DNA of 64,000 nt from Pelomyxa schiedti (taxonomy: Eukaryota > Evosea > Pelobiontida > Pelomyxidae). A program made the position numbers and the translations under genes. Where the stretch lies: contig JAHLWZ010000347.1 of NCBI GenBank assembly GCA_020536535.1, positions 1 to 64,000 of the forward strand, written 5' to 3'. This document shows, piece by piece, positions 26,316-38,900 of this stretch. Position 1 is the stretch's first letter. Each line of letters starts with the position of its first letter. A model generated the notes under the pieces. That model had not been told where the DNA came from. It saw nothing but the letters and a program-made list of their open reading frames with translations, and ran no database searches.

Positions 26316-28452
26316 ATGGGGAACCAGATGGACAGCTACGACATCTTGACCGCCTCTCGCACTATGTGGGACCTAGTTCTCACTCCCTACTTCCTTCTAC
26401 GCCGCAGCGGGAGAAATGCGAAGCCCTTGTCTAGAAAGAGATCTGTGGCCCTTATGTCTCTGTGTGAGGTCTTCTGGCCGCTCGTGCCCCGCGTCTGCAG
26501 TGCCATCGTTTCCGACTACGCGCAGTTCCGCGGCACAAGGGAGCAGCAGTTTCACGACATGCATGATGAGTGCGTGGGGGAGCACCGCTCGTCGTACGAC
26601 CCGCTGGAGTGGGCCGCCGAGGCCGGGGGAGGCGGGCGGGGCCGCTGCGCCCTGTGGCTGCTGAGGCGCCGCGAGCGGGAGGCCATGGCCAGGGGCGGCG
26701 GGCGGAACCGGGGGAAGGAGCAGGCGGCGGTGCTGCGGGGCCTGTGCATGGGTGGCCACTTGGGGGCGGCTCAGAGCCTCGTGGGCCGGTCTCGTGCTCC
26801 TGGTAGTGCTTGTGGGAACGGGGACGGGAATGCGAATGCAAATGTGAATGGGACCGGGACTGGGATTGCGGACGTGAATGAGGTTGGGGGGTGGATGGGA
26901 TGCGGCGGATTGTGCCGTTCGTTGGAAGTCGACGTGGGTGAGTCTTTGTTGCGCGGCGTGTGTGGTGCTGGACTCCTGGAAGTTGCCAAATGGATTGTGC
27001 TAAGGTTTCCTGTGCATAACTGGCAGATGTTCCTACCGTTTTTGAAAGCGATTGAGGGTGGCCACCTTGACGTCGCCCAGTGGATCGAGGGAAATTTTGA
27101 TGTCAGAAGGGTGCAGATGTTCTATCAAGTGTTTCAATACGCCCCTCGCAGTGGGAGGCTTGATGTGATGGAATACTGCTGGAATAGATTCAGATGTGAT
27201 GAAACCCACCAGGTGATCGCCCTCATCCTCCTATGCAGCAGGGTATCTGCCGAACATTACGTTGAGCAATGCAAATGGTTGAAGGAGCACCTCAACGGTA
27301 TAAGTTGGGACTCGCTTGTCACCTGGATGAATAATGCGGATGTGAAGCGCTGGATGATTAAAAGTGGGTTGGCACTACCACCAGATTCCTGTTATGTTGC
27401 CTTGTATAGTTTATGCGACGTCAAACTTGCCAAGTGGCTCATGGCCCAATATCACGTCCCTCTCCCTGAGGTTGAAGACTGGATCTTCGAAAACGATGAA
27501 GACAGTGTTTCCGTGGTGCAATTTATACTCCAACACCCAAAGAATGCCAAGAATCTCCCCCCAGCAGTAATGAGACAATCTATCAAAATGGCACTTTACC
27601 GTGGAAACCTGGCAGTAGCTGACTGGTTGGAAACTACTGGCCATTGTAGGGTCACTAAATCCCTGTTGGATGACGAACTCACCCGCTATTGGAGAACCGA
27701 GGTCTTCCATTGGTTCCTCGAACGAGTTCCGAACATCAAAGAACACCTAGTAGCCAAAGCGGTCAATTACTGTCTGTTGAATGCAAGCCCCAACATCGGC
27801 GGTGCTCTGATTTTGCTAAAAACTTGCAATCTTGATCATCACAGGAACCTGGCAATGTGGAGGACAGTTGTCGAAGCCCTTCCAAGTGTAGACCTTTCTT
27901 CGGCACAGCAGCTTTCTGCTCTGGGCCATTTCACAAGGGAACAGGTGGCCAGAAGCTTCGCTACCAGCAAGTCCGTGTTATCGGCAAAAGTGGTCAAATG
28001 GGCAATTGAAAGTTTCCATCTCGAGGCAAGGCAGGTCAAAGCAAACAACAATAGCCTATTGTTTGCGTTGATTGTCCGATCCAAGACATCCTGTGCGGAG
28101 TACTTTGTAAGGAAATTTAATGTCACTTTGAAGGAGGTATGTGAAACAATCAGGCTCCGTAACACTAACCATTCCACAGTTACTCGACATGTTTACAAAA
28201 CGCAGTCTTGGAGGCCTATCTGTGAGTCTGACAATGTGGAGGATGCTGCTCAGGCAATTCCCGGGAATCACGGCCGAAATTGTGAAGGAGAACTTGATGA
28301 GCGTAGTCATTGCTTCGCCTTACATCATGGAACACAGCCTTGGGACGTTGGGACTTACTGTGGCCGACATCCTTCAGTATTGCCATGGTCGCAATGTGTT
28401 CCTTCCAAGCCGCGTTTGGTTGGAACCGCATCAGAACACGCATTTAGAATGA
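26316..28452 (+). CDS. Long ankyrin-like repeat protein
   Basis: The start is ATG 26316, preceded by an A-rich leader. Exon 1 is 26316-28136; a 43-nt intron (28137-28179, GTATGT...CACAG) joins it in frame to the last exon, 28180-28452. The protein begins with an F-box-like or leader segment (TMWDLVLTPYFLL...LMSLCEVFWPLVPRV). A very GC-rich, Gly/Arg-rich stretch and an Asn/Gly/Thr tract (GNGDGNANANVNG) follow. Many degenerate ankyrin-type helices with repeated AKW, LDVAQWIE and LEVAKWI motifs complete it. Only some repeats are canonical. Proteins of this design form large families in some amoebae (inference). No enzymatic motif was seen. Its stop is 167 bp from that of convergent BRE1. Confidence 0.75.
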
Positions 28453-28619
28453 AACTTGGTTTTGAATGTTTTTCCCTTTTTTTCCAAGACAAGTTCCTGG
28501 TGATTGACAACAAAATTTTATTGATGAAACAAGCGTGAAAGAGGGTTGTTGGTTGGGTAAAGAAGCAGTGTGGGAGATGATGGTTCTGATGGTTAGCGCG
28601 GGGGTGCAGGACAAATCAC

Positions 28620-31600
28620 TTAGAGCCATATTTTATGGACATCACCTTTTCCATATGACGTTTGGCAGCTTGGGCACCTTCTGCTACGTGCATGAAGTGA
28701 ACTCTCGATGCACTCGGAGCAAAACACGTGGAAACAGCGTGAAATAACCACGTTCTTCTCCCGGTCATTGCACAGAGTGCAACGGGTTTTAGCCTGTGGG
28801 AACGTAAACCGTTTGGGTATTACTTTGTTTGGTAAGAGCGAGTGAAACCTTGCACTGTGCCAATTCTTGTTCTAGATCACGAAATTTCTCACTCACCACT
28901 GGTTTCTTTTCAAGATTTTTTTGCAATGTGTCACACTCTTCCTTGGGAGTGTTAAGATGTGGGAACCGTATTGAGAGACATACCTCGAGCTCGGCAATTG
29001 TCTCCTTGAACTGAATAACCGATTGCTCTGCTTCAGCTTGCTGCTTTTTACAAGTGGTGTATGCCTGTTGAAGGTTGTCATATTGCACTTGAAGTTGTTT
29101 TTGACTCTTCATCAGGTCAGACAAGTCAGGGAAAGAGGGGAGACAACATGTATAGCACATGCTTGCGTTTTTGTATTGGTTTTTTGTATTTCAATAGTCT
29201 CCTTTATTGCATTTGCCTTTTTCAGTTAGACTAATAATGGGGATGCACAGTGAAACCAGCTTTTCTTCCACAGCTTTAATATACTCTTCCTTTGCTGCCA
29301 ATTGATCACTGAGTGTCTTCATCCTTTGTTCCATGGCCTCTAGCTTCTTGGCAATAGTCACTTTCTCTTCTTGGGCAAAATTCTGGGTCTGCTCAAGTTT
29401 GATTCGCTTTATTTTTTTGTTATTGTGAAAGGAATTTCACATTGTACAACCTCTTGTAGCATCTGGGCACCCCAGTCTTCCTTCTCCCCGATTTGAGCCA
29501 TAAGACGGGTATTTTGTTCCTGAAGTGCAGCGAACATTTTACATGTTTCCTCAAATTGAGATGTCAGTAAAGATGTTTCTTGTTTTTGTTGATCCAGTTT
29601 CTTTTGAAGCTCGCGATTGCCATGTTCGAGGCGACTATACTGCTCCTACGAAAGAATGATTACTAAGAAACTATGATTGAGAAGGGAACCCGTGAGGGAG
29701 TCTGAGATGTACTGGCTGATTGGGATGACCTTGATCTTGATGATGTTGATGTAGTGGATGTCAATGCTGCCGAGGAAGTGGAAAGGACTGGTGGATTGAC
29801 ACGTTCTGCTGTTGAGATTTGCAAGTTAAGGCCCAGTAATATAGTTTCTACATCAAGGGCGCTGCTGATGCTCTTCAGGCCATTCCATACTCCAGTTTTG
29901 TCCTTTGAAAAAAAAAAAAATTAGTCATAGTAGGCAATGTGTGCTAGGTGTTCTGGTGAGGTGTGAGCACAATGTATTCAAGCTATACCCCGGTACAACA
30001 TGATAAGTATCTATCAATTTGAGGAAGCTGTTGTGCTGCTTTTCTTATACAGGTGAGAAACGAAGAAATAAAGGTGTGTGACTCACCCAATTCTTAATCT
30101 CAATTCTTGAATTGCTTTCTTAAAAGGTTCTGTGTTGTTTAACTGCCACGCTAGAAGTAAGAGAATTGACAAGATAAAAGGATTAAATAAGCTATACAAA
30201 TGCTTGGGTAATAACTTTTCGTAGTAGTTCTGCCTCCAACTCGATTTCATCTTTCATTCGCTTTAACTTCGTACATTCCACACGCAACAGAGCTGTCTGT
30301 TCAAATCAGTAGGCTCAACATAGAAGACAAAAAGACCTCTTGCTGAGCTTTGTCAAGTTGTTCGGTTTTCATTTTAATAATGGCAGTGGTCTCCTGGACC
30401 AATTTTGCAGATGGTTGCATAGCTGCTTTCAGTTTACTCTAGTAAACGAAAATGACCTTAGAAACAACAATTGAAAGAACTTGGGTACCTCAAGAATTAC
30501 TTGAGCTAGTTGAGCTCTGAGACGAGTATTGTCTTCTTCTGCCATTTTTTGGGCCTTCACGCAAGTTTGCTCACTCTGTTGTAGTATTTTTACCTTTATG
30601 AGGGAGTGAGGACACAATTTTTTTCCACTGGTTTGTCGTACCTCACTACACCTAGTGGCAGCTTTGTCGTCTATGGTCTTTTTAACTACAGCAGAGAGTT
30701 CATCAACCTTGGTGGCTACTTCTTGTTGTGCTGATGTAAATTGAGCCAATAGAGACTTGTAGGTTGTTGTAGTCACTATCCGTGACTCTGGAATGGATTC
30801 CAGCTAGTAATAACCAAAATGTAAATGAAAAACTTCATTATCCACTATCACAAACCTCAGCTTTAAGAGTGCTGTTTTCTTGCTTCTGTAGGGCTAGATC
30901 GTTCTCCAGCTTCGTCATGGATTGTTTCAAAGAAAGGATTTCATTTTCCATCTAAAACGAGATGAGTACAGTGGAATAGAAAGACAAGACTTATTTTCGA
31001 ACAAGTTGAGTATTAAACCTGAACAAAAGACTGCGAAGTGGATGCCCCAAGGGTAGGAGACGATTCTTGCTTAATCGAACAAGGTGTCATAACTACATCA
31101 CCTGAACTTGAATTTTCTACAGGTGTGGCTAATAGGGAAGGAGATGTAATCACTTGAGACACAAAAGGAGCAGAATTTTGCTTGAAAGAATTATTAGGTT
31201 GGGAAAAATTTGATAGGTACCTTAAGTTTTGCTACTAATCTACGCATCTGAGTGACTTCCAATTGTGTTGAAGCTAAATCAGCTTTCAGTGAGGAAATTT
31301 TCTTTCATATGTCAGGGTCAAGGAAAAAAAAAATTTCTCACACCTCTTGGGCTGTGCAAAGAGTGGATTTGAGGTTTGAAACTTCAAGAGCACTTGCTTT
31401 AGATCTTACATCAAATAAGATGCACGGATAAGGGAACATGGAAAACCTGGCTACAACTGAGTTGAGAGTGTGCTGTGCACTCTGTAGGAGTAAATCTTGC
31501 TTATGATTAAAATCGAGAGCTTCTTTCATGGCAACAGAGGCACGAAGGCTGGGATCTATTACAGGCATAAAAATCCAAAAAAAAAAAAAAATGGTTTGGG

Positions 31601-32770
31601 AGGAAAAGTACCCATTTCTTGTAAGTGTTTGGAAGCAGTATGCAAAGCTTTGTTCTGTGAGTCTACTATCACTTGAAGGCAAGTCTCTGTTTCTTTGAGC
31701 TTTTTCTCAAGGGATTTTTCAATAGCATCAGCCCATTGATCTGCGGCTATAGACATCAACAACTTGAAGAAAAGTGGGAAAAAAAAACCAACTGCTATTT
31801 CTAGCAACATGATTGGTTTCTTTTAGGGCGTCACAAAACTGGTTTAGAATATCTGTTGTACGTGCAGGTTCCTCATCTATCCCAGAAGGAAAGAGAAAAC
31901 AAGTGAATACAGTGATTGCCCAAAATGGAATATTTACAGTTACTATTTGGTGAGTGAATCAAAAAGTTGTCCATCAAATGTTCAAGTCTATCCCAAGCCC
32001 TGCATATTTGGAAGAAAGCATCTCGCGTTCTTGAGGCCCCATGCTAAAATAATTATTTGCAGAAAATAAATTAGTTGCAATCTAAACTGATATAGAAGGA
32101 TGAGGAAAGTAGGCACCCTCAAGGAAGAATTGTCAGACTTGAGAGATTGTATTTCGGCATTCCTTTCACGCAGTTTTATCAACAGCTGCTGTTTCTGGAA
32201 GTTCTCCACTTTGTCCATGATCTCCCTGGGCAAGTCAAAGTCTGAGGGGTCCAACTTGGTCACCTCGATGTCCAGCTCACCCAGTACATTTCGTGTTTTC
32301 CTGGGTCTCTTTGCCGGCCTGCTCTGAGGATTCCCCGACGTAGATATAGGCTCCATTTTCACATCGCATCTTCCTGCACTGGCACTGTTCAAACTCTGGC
32401 CTTGCGCCGCCGAAGCTGACGAGATCGACTCGTTGCCACAAGAACCACGCGGCGAGGTCGATGACGATGTGGTGTTAGTTACGGCACTCCCAGTAGCTGT
32501 TGACGTCGCAGATCTATCCACAGACGACGACGTTACGATTGTAGGCGATGACGTCGCGGAGTTTGCCGTAACCACAGACGACGTAGATGCAGGAGAGATG
32601 GAGATGTTGCTGCTGCTGCTGTGGGGGTTTGTCGTTGATGCGGAGGAGGAAGGGGGACTAGTACTAGTACTACTGCTTGTTGTAGATGCGGTGGTATTTG
32701 TGTTCGTAAATGAGTTTGACATATTAATTGGTGCGGGCGGAGGTCTCTTTATGCCCCCGGCTTCGGTCAT
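28620..32770 (-). CDS. BRE1: BRE1-like E3 ubiquitin ligase (histone H2B)
   Basis: BRE1 (RNF20/RNF40 in animals) attaches ubiquitin to histone H2B in the nucleus during transcription. The N-terminus (32770 downward) is a Ser/Thr/Asn low-complexity stretch ending in a basic, nuclear-signal-like RPAKRPRKTR. VENFQKQQLLIKLRERNAEI and, after a 73-nt intron, DAFFQICRAWDRLE match the conserved BRE1 N-terminal region. The middle is a long run of coiled coil over many short exons. The last exon, 28620-28793, encodes a C3HC4 RING: CTLC, CFHVFCSEC and RRCPSC, ending KGDVHKIWL, closely like the BRE1 RING and its C-terminal extension. A 55-nt intron places this RING in frame after ELAQCK. Not every central exon was resolved. 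Confidence 0.88.
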
Positions 32771-32957
32771 TTTATCGAGGATGTCGCCCCAATTTTTATG
32801 CCTTATGGCTTGTCTTTGTTAATTTCTTTTGATTTTTCTGCTTCTTGGCCCTGAGTTGGGTTTTTTGGTTTTTTTTTTCTCGTCTGGCGTGTCTGCCCCA
32901 CTCGACAACAAACAAAGTCTTGTGTGTTGTGGTTGTGCAGACGTAGTTTGGTGGAGG
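32771..32957. promoter_or_regulatory. Short bidirectional promoter region (BRE1 / copy 2)
   Basis: Only 187 bp separate the BRE1 start (minus) from the exon 1 ATG of RNF213-like copy 2 (plus). The segment is T-rich on the plus strand, with a long T tract near 32870. Both transcripts must start here or within the neighbouring genes, so shared regulation is plausible. Confidence 0.5.
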
Positions 32958-35900
32958 ATGACTTCGATACCACCGCGCCTCATTCGCCCATGTACGTACG
33001 AAAAATAAATGGGGGTCTTTTGGTGTTGTAAACGGCGTGAACAGACGTGGATTCAATACGGGAGAACGGATGTTTCCGCAGTCGATTGCGCCGTCACAAA
33101 ACTGGTGAATCGCTTGCAGTGGTATTCCCAAGAGGTGTTGACCAGAGTTCCATGAAGAAAACGCATGTGGTGCTTTCCATTCAAGAAATGAACAATCTTT
33201 TCAGGTGTGCACTCATTGTATCATTGGTTTTTTTCCTTTAACATTGGGAGTCTTGAGGGAAATTCTTTACAGTTGATGGAGATACTTGGAGTGGCCATGG
33301 TAAGAGTTCACATAAATCTCTTTTAACTTTTAAATGGAAACTGGCAGCAAATACACAGAACACGTCTTGAATTGGAAATCATGGGTCACCCACATTTCCA
33401 AGGAAATGATGATCTTCTCAATAAACCTGGGGAACTGAAACATGTGCATGGATTGGATGATTCACACAATTTGGTGAGTTTTCCTCTCACTTCTTTTCAA
33501 TTCTTTGTGGCCATCCCCAGTCCTGCAGCTGAAATATTTAGTGGAGTTTGTTAACATACAAACACTAGTTGAAGCATCAAAGTGATGAATGGCAGTTGGC
33601 CCTGACTGAGGTGTACAAAAAGCATCCTCGTCTCAATTTCTTGTCACCAATACAACTCACAAGGTTCGGGGCAGTAATGATAACAGAGTCACCTGAAATA
33701 ACTGGTTAACTACAAACAATACGCCTAAAATTCAGTTTCTTGCAGGACCATATTTGTGGGCATGCTTCCCAGAGGTGAATGAAATTCCCCCAGAAGCAGT
33801 ACTACAGTGTTTGGACTTAGCACTGAACACTGTAGGGAGAACGCAACCAACATCAGCAGCGGACCCTGCATTTTTGTTCAAGCTTGTTGCCACTTTTGTA
33901 ACTCAGGTTGCCAACCTGAAATCAGTCCAAGTGAAAACAGGGTGTGGGGAACAGCATTACCCCTGCATTGTTGACACTTCTCGGCATATCGTTGTTCAAC
34001 TTGCCGAAGGTTTCACTCCCTGCTCTATCATGTATTTGCTTTTTGAAGTGTTTGAATTCCAAAAGCCACACCCATCTAGGGTACTGTTTATAAAGAACAC
34101 AACAAGCAGACAATGCCTAAAACAGTTTCTTCGATGCATCAATAGTTTTCCACACCTCACATTCGCCATTGTGGGTGTGAATGATATGAAAGCGGAACTC
34201 AGGCAGTGTTTGTACAAGTGGTACTCAAAACCGGCAACACAAAACCAAGCACCAGCAAAAACTTTCCTGATTTTCACCTCCCGTGTTGGAATTGGTGCTT
34301 TCTCCAACAGTATCGTCAAGCAGCAGACAGTGGTGTTGGCGGAGGTCAAATCAAGAATCATAACATCACCTCTGAATCCCCAACAGATCATGGAAAGCGC
34401 CAAGGCAACTGTGTCATGTTATACTGGCGGGTCCCGCTCTGGAAAAAGCACTGAGATCAGCGCAAAAATGGAACAGAACAAAAAGAACTTGGAACCACTG
34501 TGCATCAGCATGACTGAGTGCTTCTCTGGGTCTGATGCAATTCCAAAGCTTTCCTCTTTGATGAAAGTGGTAATGAGTTGTGATGAGGCAACGCAGTTTG
34601 TTGCCAACATTCACTTTGACGTGGGTACCTATGCTTACATGGACACAATCTCCACCTTTTTTTACGACATGCTCATGTGGGGTGTTGTGTGTGACAGTGG
34701 GACAGGTGTGATGCTTCCAGTTTCTCGAAGAAATCTCAGGTGGAACTTGTTTGTTGAATTATCACCAGAACCATCCTCTGATGCCTCCAAAGGTTTTGGC
34801 TTTTCAGAGCTCGTTCTTGAGAATCTCCCCATCCTGAACCACCTTGGAGCCATTGTCAAGCAGTGTGAGATCCCATTTGTCGTGGACAGCAGTGCCTTAC
34901 TTGTTGCAAAGTTCTTTCAAGCAAAGGTGAAGAACCTTCTTGACAAACCAGCTGGACTTGTGGCAGAGCTGAACGCAAACCCTCTTTCCTTCAACCCTGT
35001 TCTTGTACTGGAGGATTTCTTTCGTTCTTTCAAACCAGCCACTGTTTCCAGTGTTTCACTCCCTTCAGACAGAATGATGCAGCGCCACTTTGTGTCACTG
35101 TTGGCAGATCGGTGCAAATGGCTTTCAGTTCATGCACGCCAGAGATTGACACTATACAACAATTGTGAGCTGGCCAACAACCTCAGTGGAACAGTGCCCA
35201 TCAGCAAACTCTTCCAGATGTTTGTGGAAGAGAGCCACGTTTTGTGCAACCCCACGTTTGCCTCCGAGAAGCTCATTTACGCTGCTCGTGAAAAACCACC
35301 TCTTCATAGAAAAGATACTATGGTGGTGATGCAGCTGCCAATTTTCTTTGCTGTCATGGAACATGTTCCCCCACAACTTCCAGTTCCAGAAGAGTTGGTC
35401 TTTACTTTGACCAAGGCCAGGGACTCCAAATTACTTCAACAACAACTGCAACTGGCATTTGGAATGGAGAACATTCAGGAAGTCATTGAGAGGAAAAAGT
35501 ACATCCTCACACCAGACTTTGCACTAAAAATACTGGTTGTTTATGATCACATGAATGCAGGACTCAACCTCGTGATTTCTGGGGGAATAGGAACAGGCAA
35601 AACGGAACTTGTTGATGTGTTCGGTGCGCTACTCAACTCCAGAACAAAGTTGACACCCAACTTGCCAATCAAGATGAAGAAGTTTGTGCTCGGAAAGATG
35701 CTCAGCAGCATACAGGCCATCCCCAGAGCATTGTTGGACCAGTGTCGTGCCATCCTGCAAGGGCAACCACCATCCAAAGTTCCCCAAACACCTTTAAACA
35801 TTACAGCCCCCAAAAACACTCCCAAGACCTGCTGCCTTGAGTGGTTGGATGACAATGAGTTTTTCCACAAATTTCTCCTTGAAATGCTTGCCACTTACCC

Positions 35901-38900
35901 GCACCTTTTCCCCCAGTTTGCAAGCAGGATTGTTCAATTCTTGAAGAAAAATTTGATGAAACACAGGCACATATCCCTGAATGATACTGGCAACCTGTCC
36001 AGAGTTCTCGATTACACCCTTCTTCAAGTGTGTTGTGTGGAAAATGATATCTTTATTCTCACCAAGACATACAGCCAGAAGAAAACGTTGCAGCAGGGAG
36101 GAAATATGTTGTCAACAACCCAAACGAGCTTGCTGACTTGGTGACGTCGTTCAGAAATGCCAAGTTTGAGAAGGTTTTCCACAAAATTCGCATGCACCAA
36201 GGACTTTGTGCAGATGAATTCAGAGAAAGGATCAACGAGATCAAGGAAACACTCACCAAGTTCCCCAAAGACACAAAGGTTGTTTGCTTCATTGACAACT
36301 GCACATCAACAATGAACCTGCTTGGAATGGTGAAGGAAGTGATGTGTGACTCAAACCTGGATGGTGAACCACTTCCAAAGAACATCTTCTTCGTGGCTGC
36401 ACTCAACAATAACCAGCCCAGTATTCCTCCACTCACAACCAATAATACCAGGTGTCAAGTGGAATTGGCAACTTCATCAGTACAAAATCGGATTGATCTT
36501 GCTGGAACTCCCAGCAAGTTTGGTACCAAGTCCTTTTCAGTGAGACCACCGCCCCTCTCCATGAAGAAGATGACTGTTGACTTTGGCCAACTCACAAACC
36601 TGCAAGAGAAGACCTTCATTGACGGTTTGATTTCATCTCACATCAAGGATGAGGCAGAAGTAGATGAAACCCACAGGAATCAACTCAAGTCACTTCTGAT
36701 ATTTGGGCAGGACTTCAGCAACAATGCCAACATTCACTGGGTCACTGCCGGCATCCGAGACATTGTTCGAGCCATCACTCTTTATATTTATTTTCTCCAC
36801 CACCCACAGTTCATGTTCAACTTGCCGCAAATATTGGCACCAAGTTACAACACCCATGTTCATTGGCAAGCAATGGTTGTATTTTATTTTTTCTCTCTCC
36901 TTCATCATTTTCTATTATTTTGGTTACACAAACAAGGTTATATCAATTGCAATGACATATTACTTCCGACTTCCATCACGAGACTTCTTTGAACAACAGA
37001 GCCCACTCCAAGCACCACAAACCAGAACACCGTGTACAAGGGACCAATTCCAGGATGCCCTTCTGAAATTCCTTAACAACTTCAAAGATGCACCAGAATA
37101 CTTCAATGTGTGGGATTATTACCTCAATAACGGTGTACTCAACTCCTTGTGTAGCAATACCCACCTTCCACCTGGAATTGCCAAGACCAAGGCACTCAAG
37201 GAAAACCTGTTTTGCACTGTTGTGTGCCTTGACGCAAAGATTCCCCTGGTAATTGTTGGTCCTACGTACGTTTTTTCCTTCTCCCCTTACTCAACGACTC
37301 ACTTCATCCAGTGGTTGCTCCAAGACACTGAGTTTCAAGGTTGCCATTGAAAACATGAAGGGGCAGATATCCCCAGAAAAATTCTATCGCACGTTGCACC
37401 ATGTGCATGCATTCCGATACCAATTCAGTGAGCAGTCAACCCTCACAGAAATCATGTATGTTTTCAAATCTGCAATTCTGAGGCAAAAGACTTTCCCCGG
37501 CAATTCCCAAGAGTGTTGTGCTGTTCTTTTTGATGAAGTTGAAGAGAAAACACCTCTGGAGGTGTGAAGAACTTATGAATGCTTTTGGAAATTTACAATG
37601 ACAGATTTTGAATCTCAGCCTTGACCACAGCCCAGTTTCCTGTGTCTTGTTGTCCAGAAAGATTCTTGATGAGGTAACAACCAACCAAGGTTTGATGCTG
37701 TGGCAAGGAGAACCACAACTCGCCGATTTGCAGACTTTGGCTGAAGGTTTGGTGGAGCCTCCTTGCCATAGTAGTTAACATAACAGTACAAACTAACAGA
37801 GTGCATTTTTGGGAATAAGACAAGCAGTATTGCCCCATCGATAAGAGAAATCCTTGGGACACTTTGCAGATCCTACCAGACAGAAGTGACCAAGGCCTAT
37901 GGGCTGCCTTATCCAGAAAGGTTCTTTCACCTCAGAGACTTTGTCTATTTTCTTCGCTATCTTAGGAAGCAACACTCAGTACATGGCCTTCACATTTCCC
38001 CAGACGTGGTTCTTTCTGGTTTACGACGAAACTTTGGGGGACTTATTCAGAGTCACTTTGACAATCTCGTTATGAACTTCTTTGGCAATGCAAATGGAGC
38101 ACTGACGAAATATGGCCTGCCACTGTGGGTGTCACCTGCAACTGACCAACATAGAACAGAGATTACCACCATCAGGGAGAACCTTGCAGAGAGGCTCACT
38201 GATGCTGCTGACCCAAACTCTTCTCCATTCAGATATCTCATGCTGGTGTGCTGTATTTGGAAAAACAACAACCAATAAATCTCACCTAATACTCCACAGC
38301 TGGATCCATCCGAAAATGCAGTTGCCGTGTCTTTACTTTTTGACTTAGGATTGTGTGATCACAGCCAAACGAGTGTGTGCTCTCTTGGTGGATTCAGTGA
38401 GGATGGTGACCAGAAATTGAAAGCGGCAGTGGTGGAAAAATTCAAGGCGGCAATGGAAAAAGGAGATACGATTGTGCTGGTGAACTCCACCAGTGTTCAC
38501 TGTTCGTTGTACGATGTTTTCAACCGCTATTATACAATCATTCCAACTAGCACCAGCACGAGGCTTTGTTTCACCAATCTTGCTGCTGGGTCATTCCCAC
38601 AGGCATGCTTTGTCCATGACAACTTCCGTGTCATCCTTCATGTGCCCAAGTCCTCCCTCCAAACAATTCCTACCGCCCTGCTCAGTAGATTTGAGAAATA
38701 CTGCCTTGGAATTGATGATGCACTCTTTGAGCGACTTCAGACCATCTCACTTCCCAAACTCATCACCCCCATGAGTGCCCTTCCTTTGCATCCATACGAA
38801 GTCTTGCGTGATGGGGCACTGCACATGATCAATGAACTGCACACCACTCAGTCCAACAATCGACTGTTTTATGGTGTGACTCCAAAAGAAACGGCGAGTT

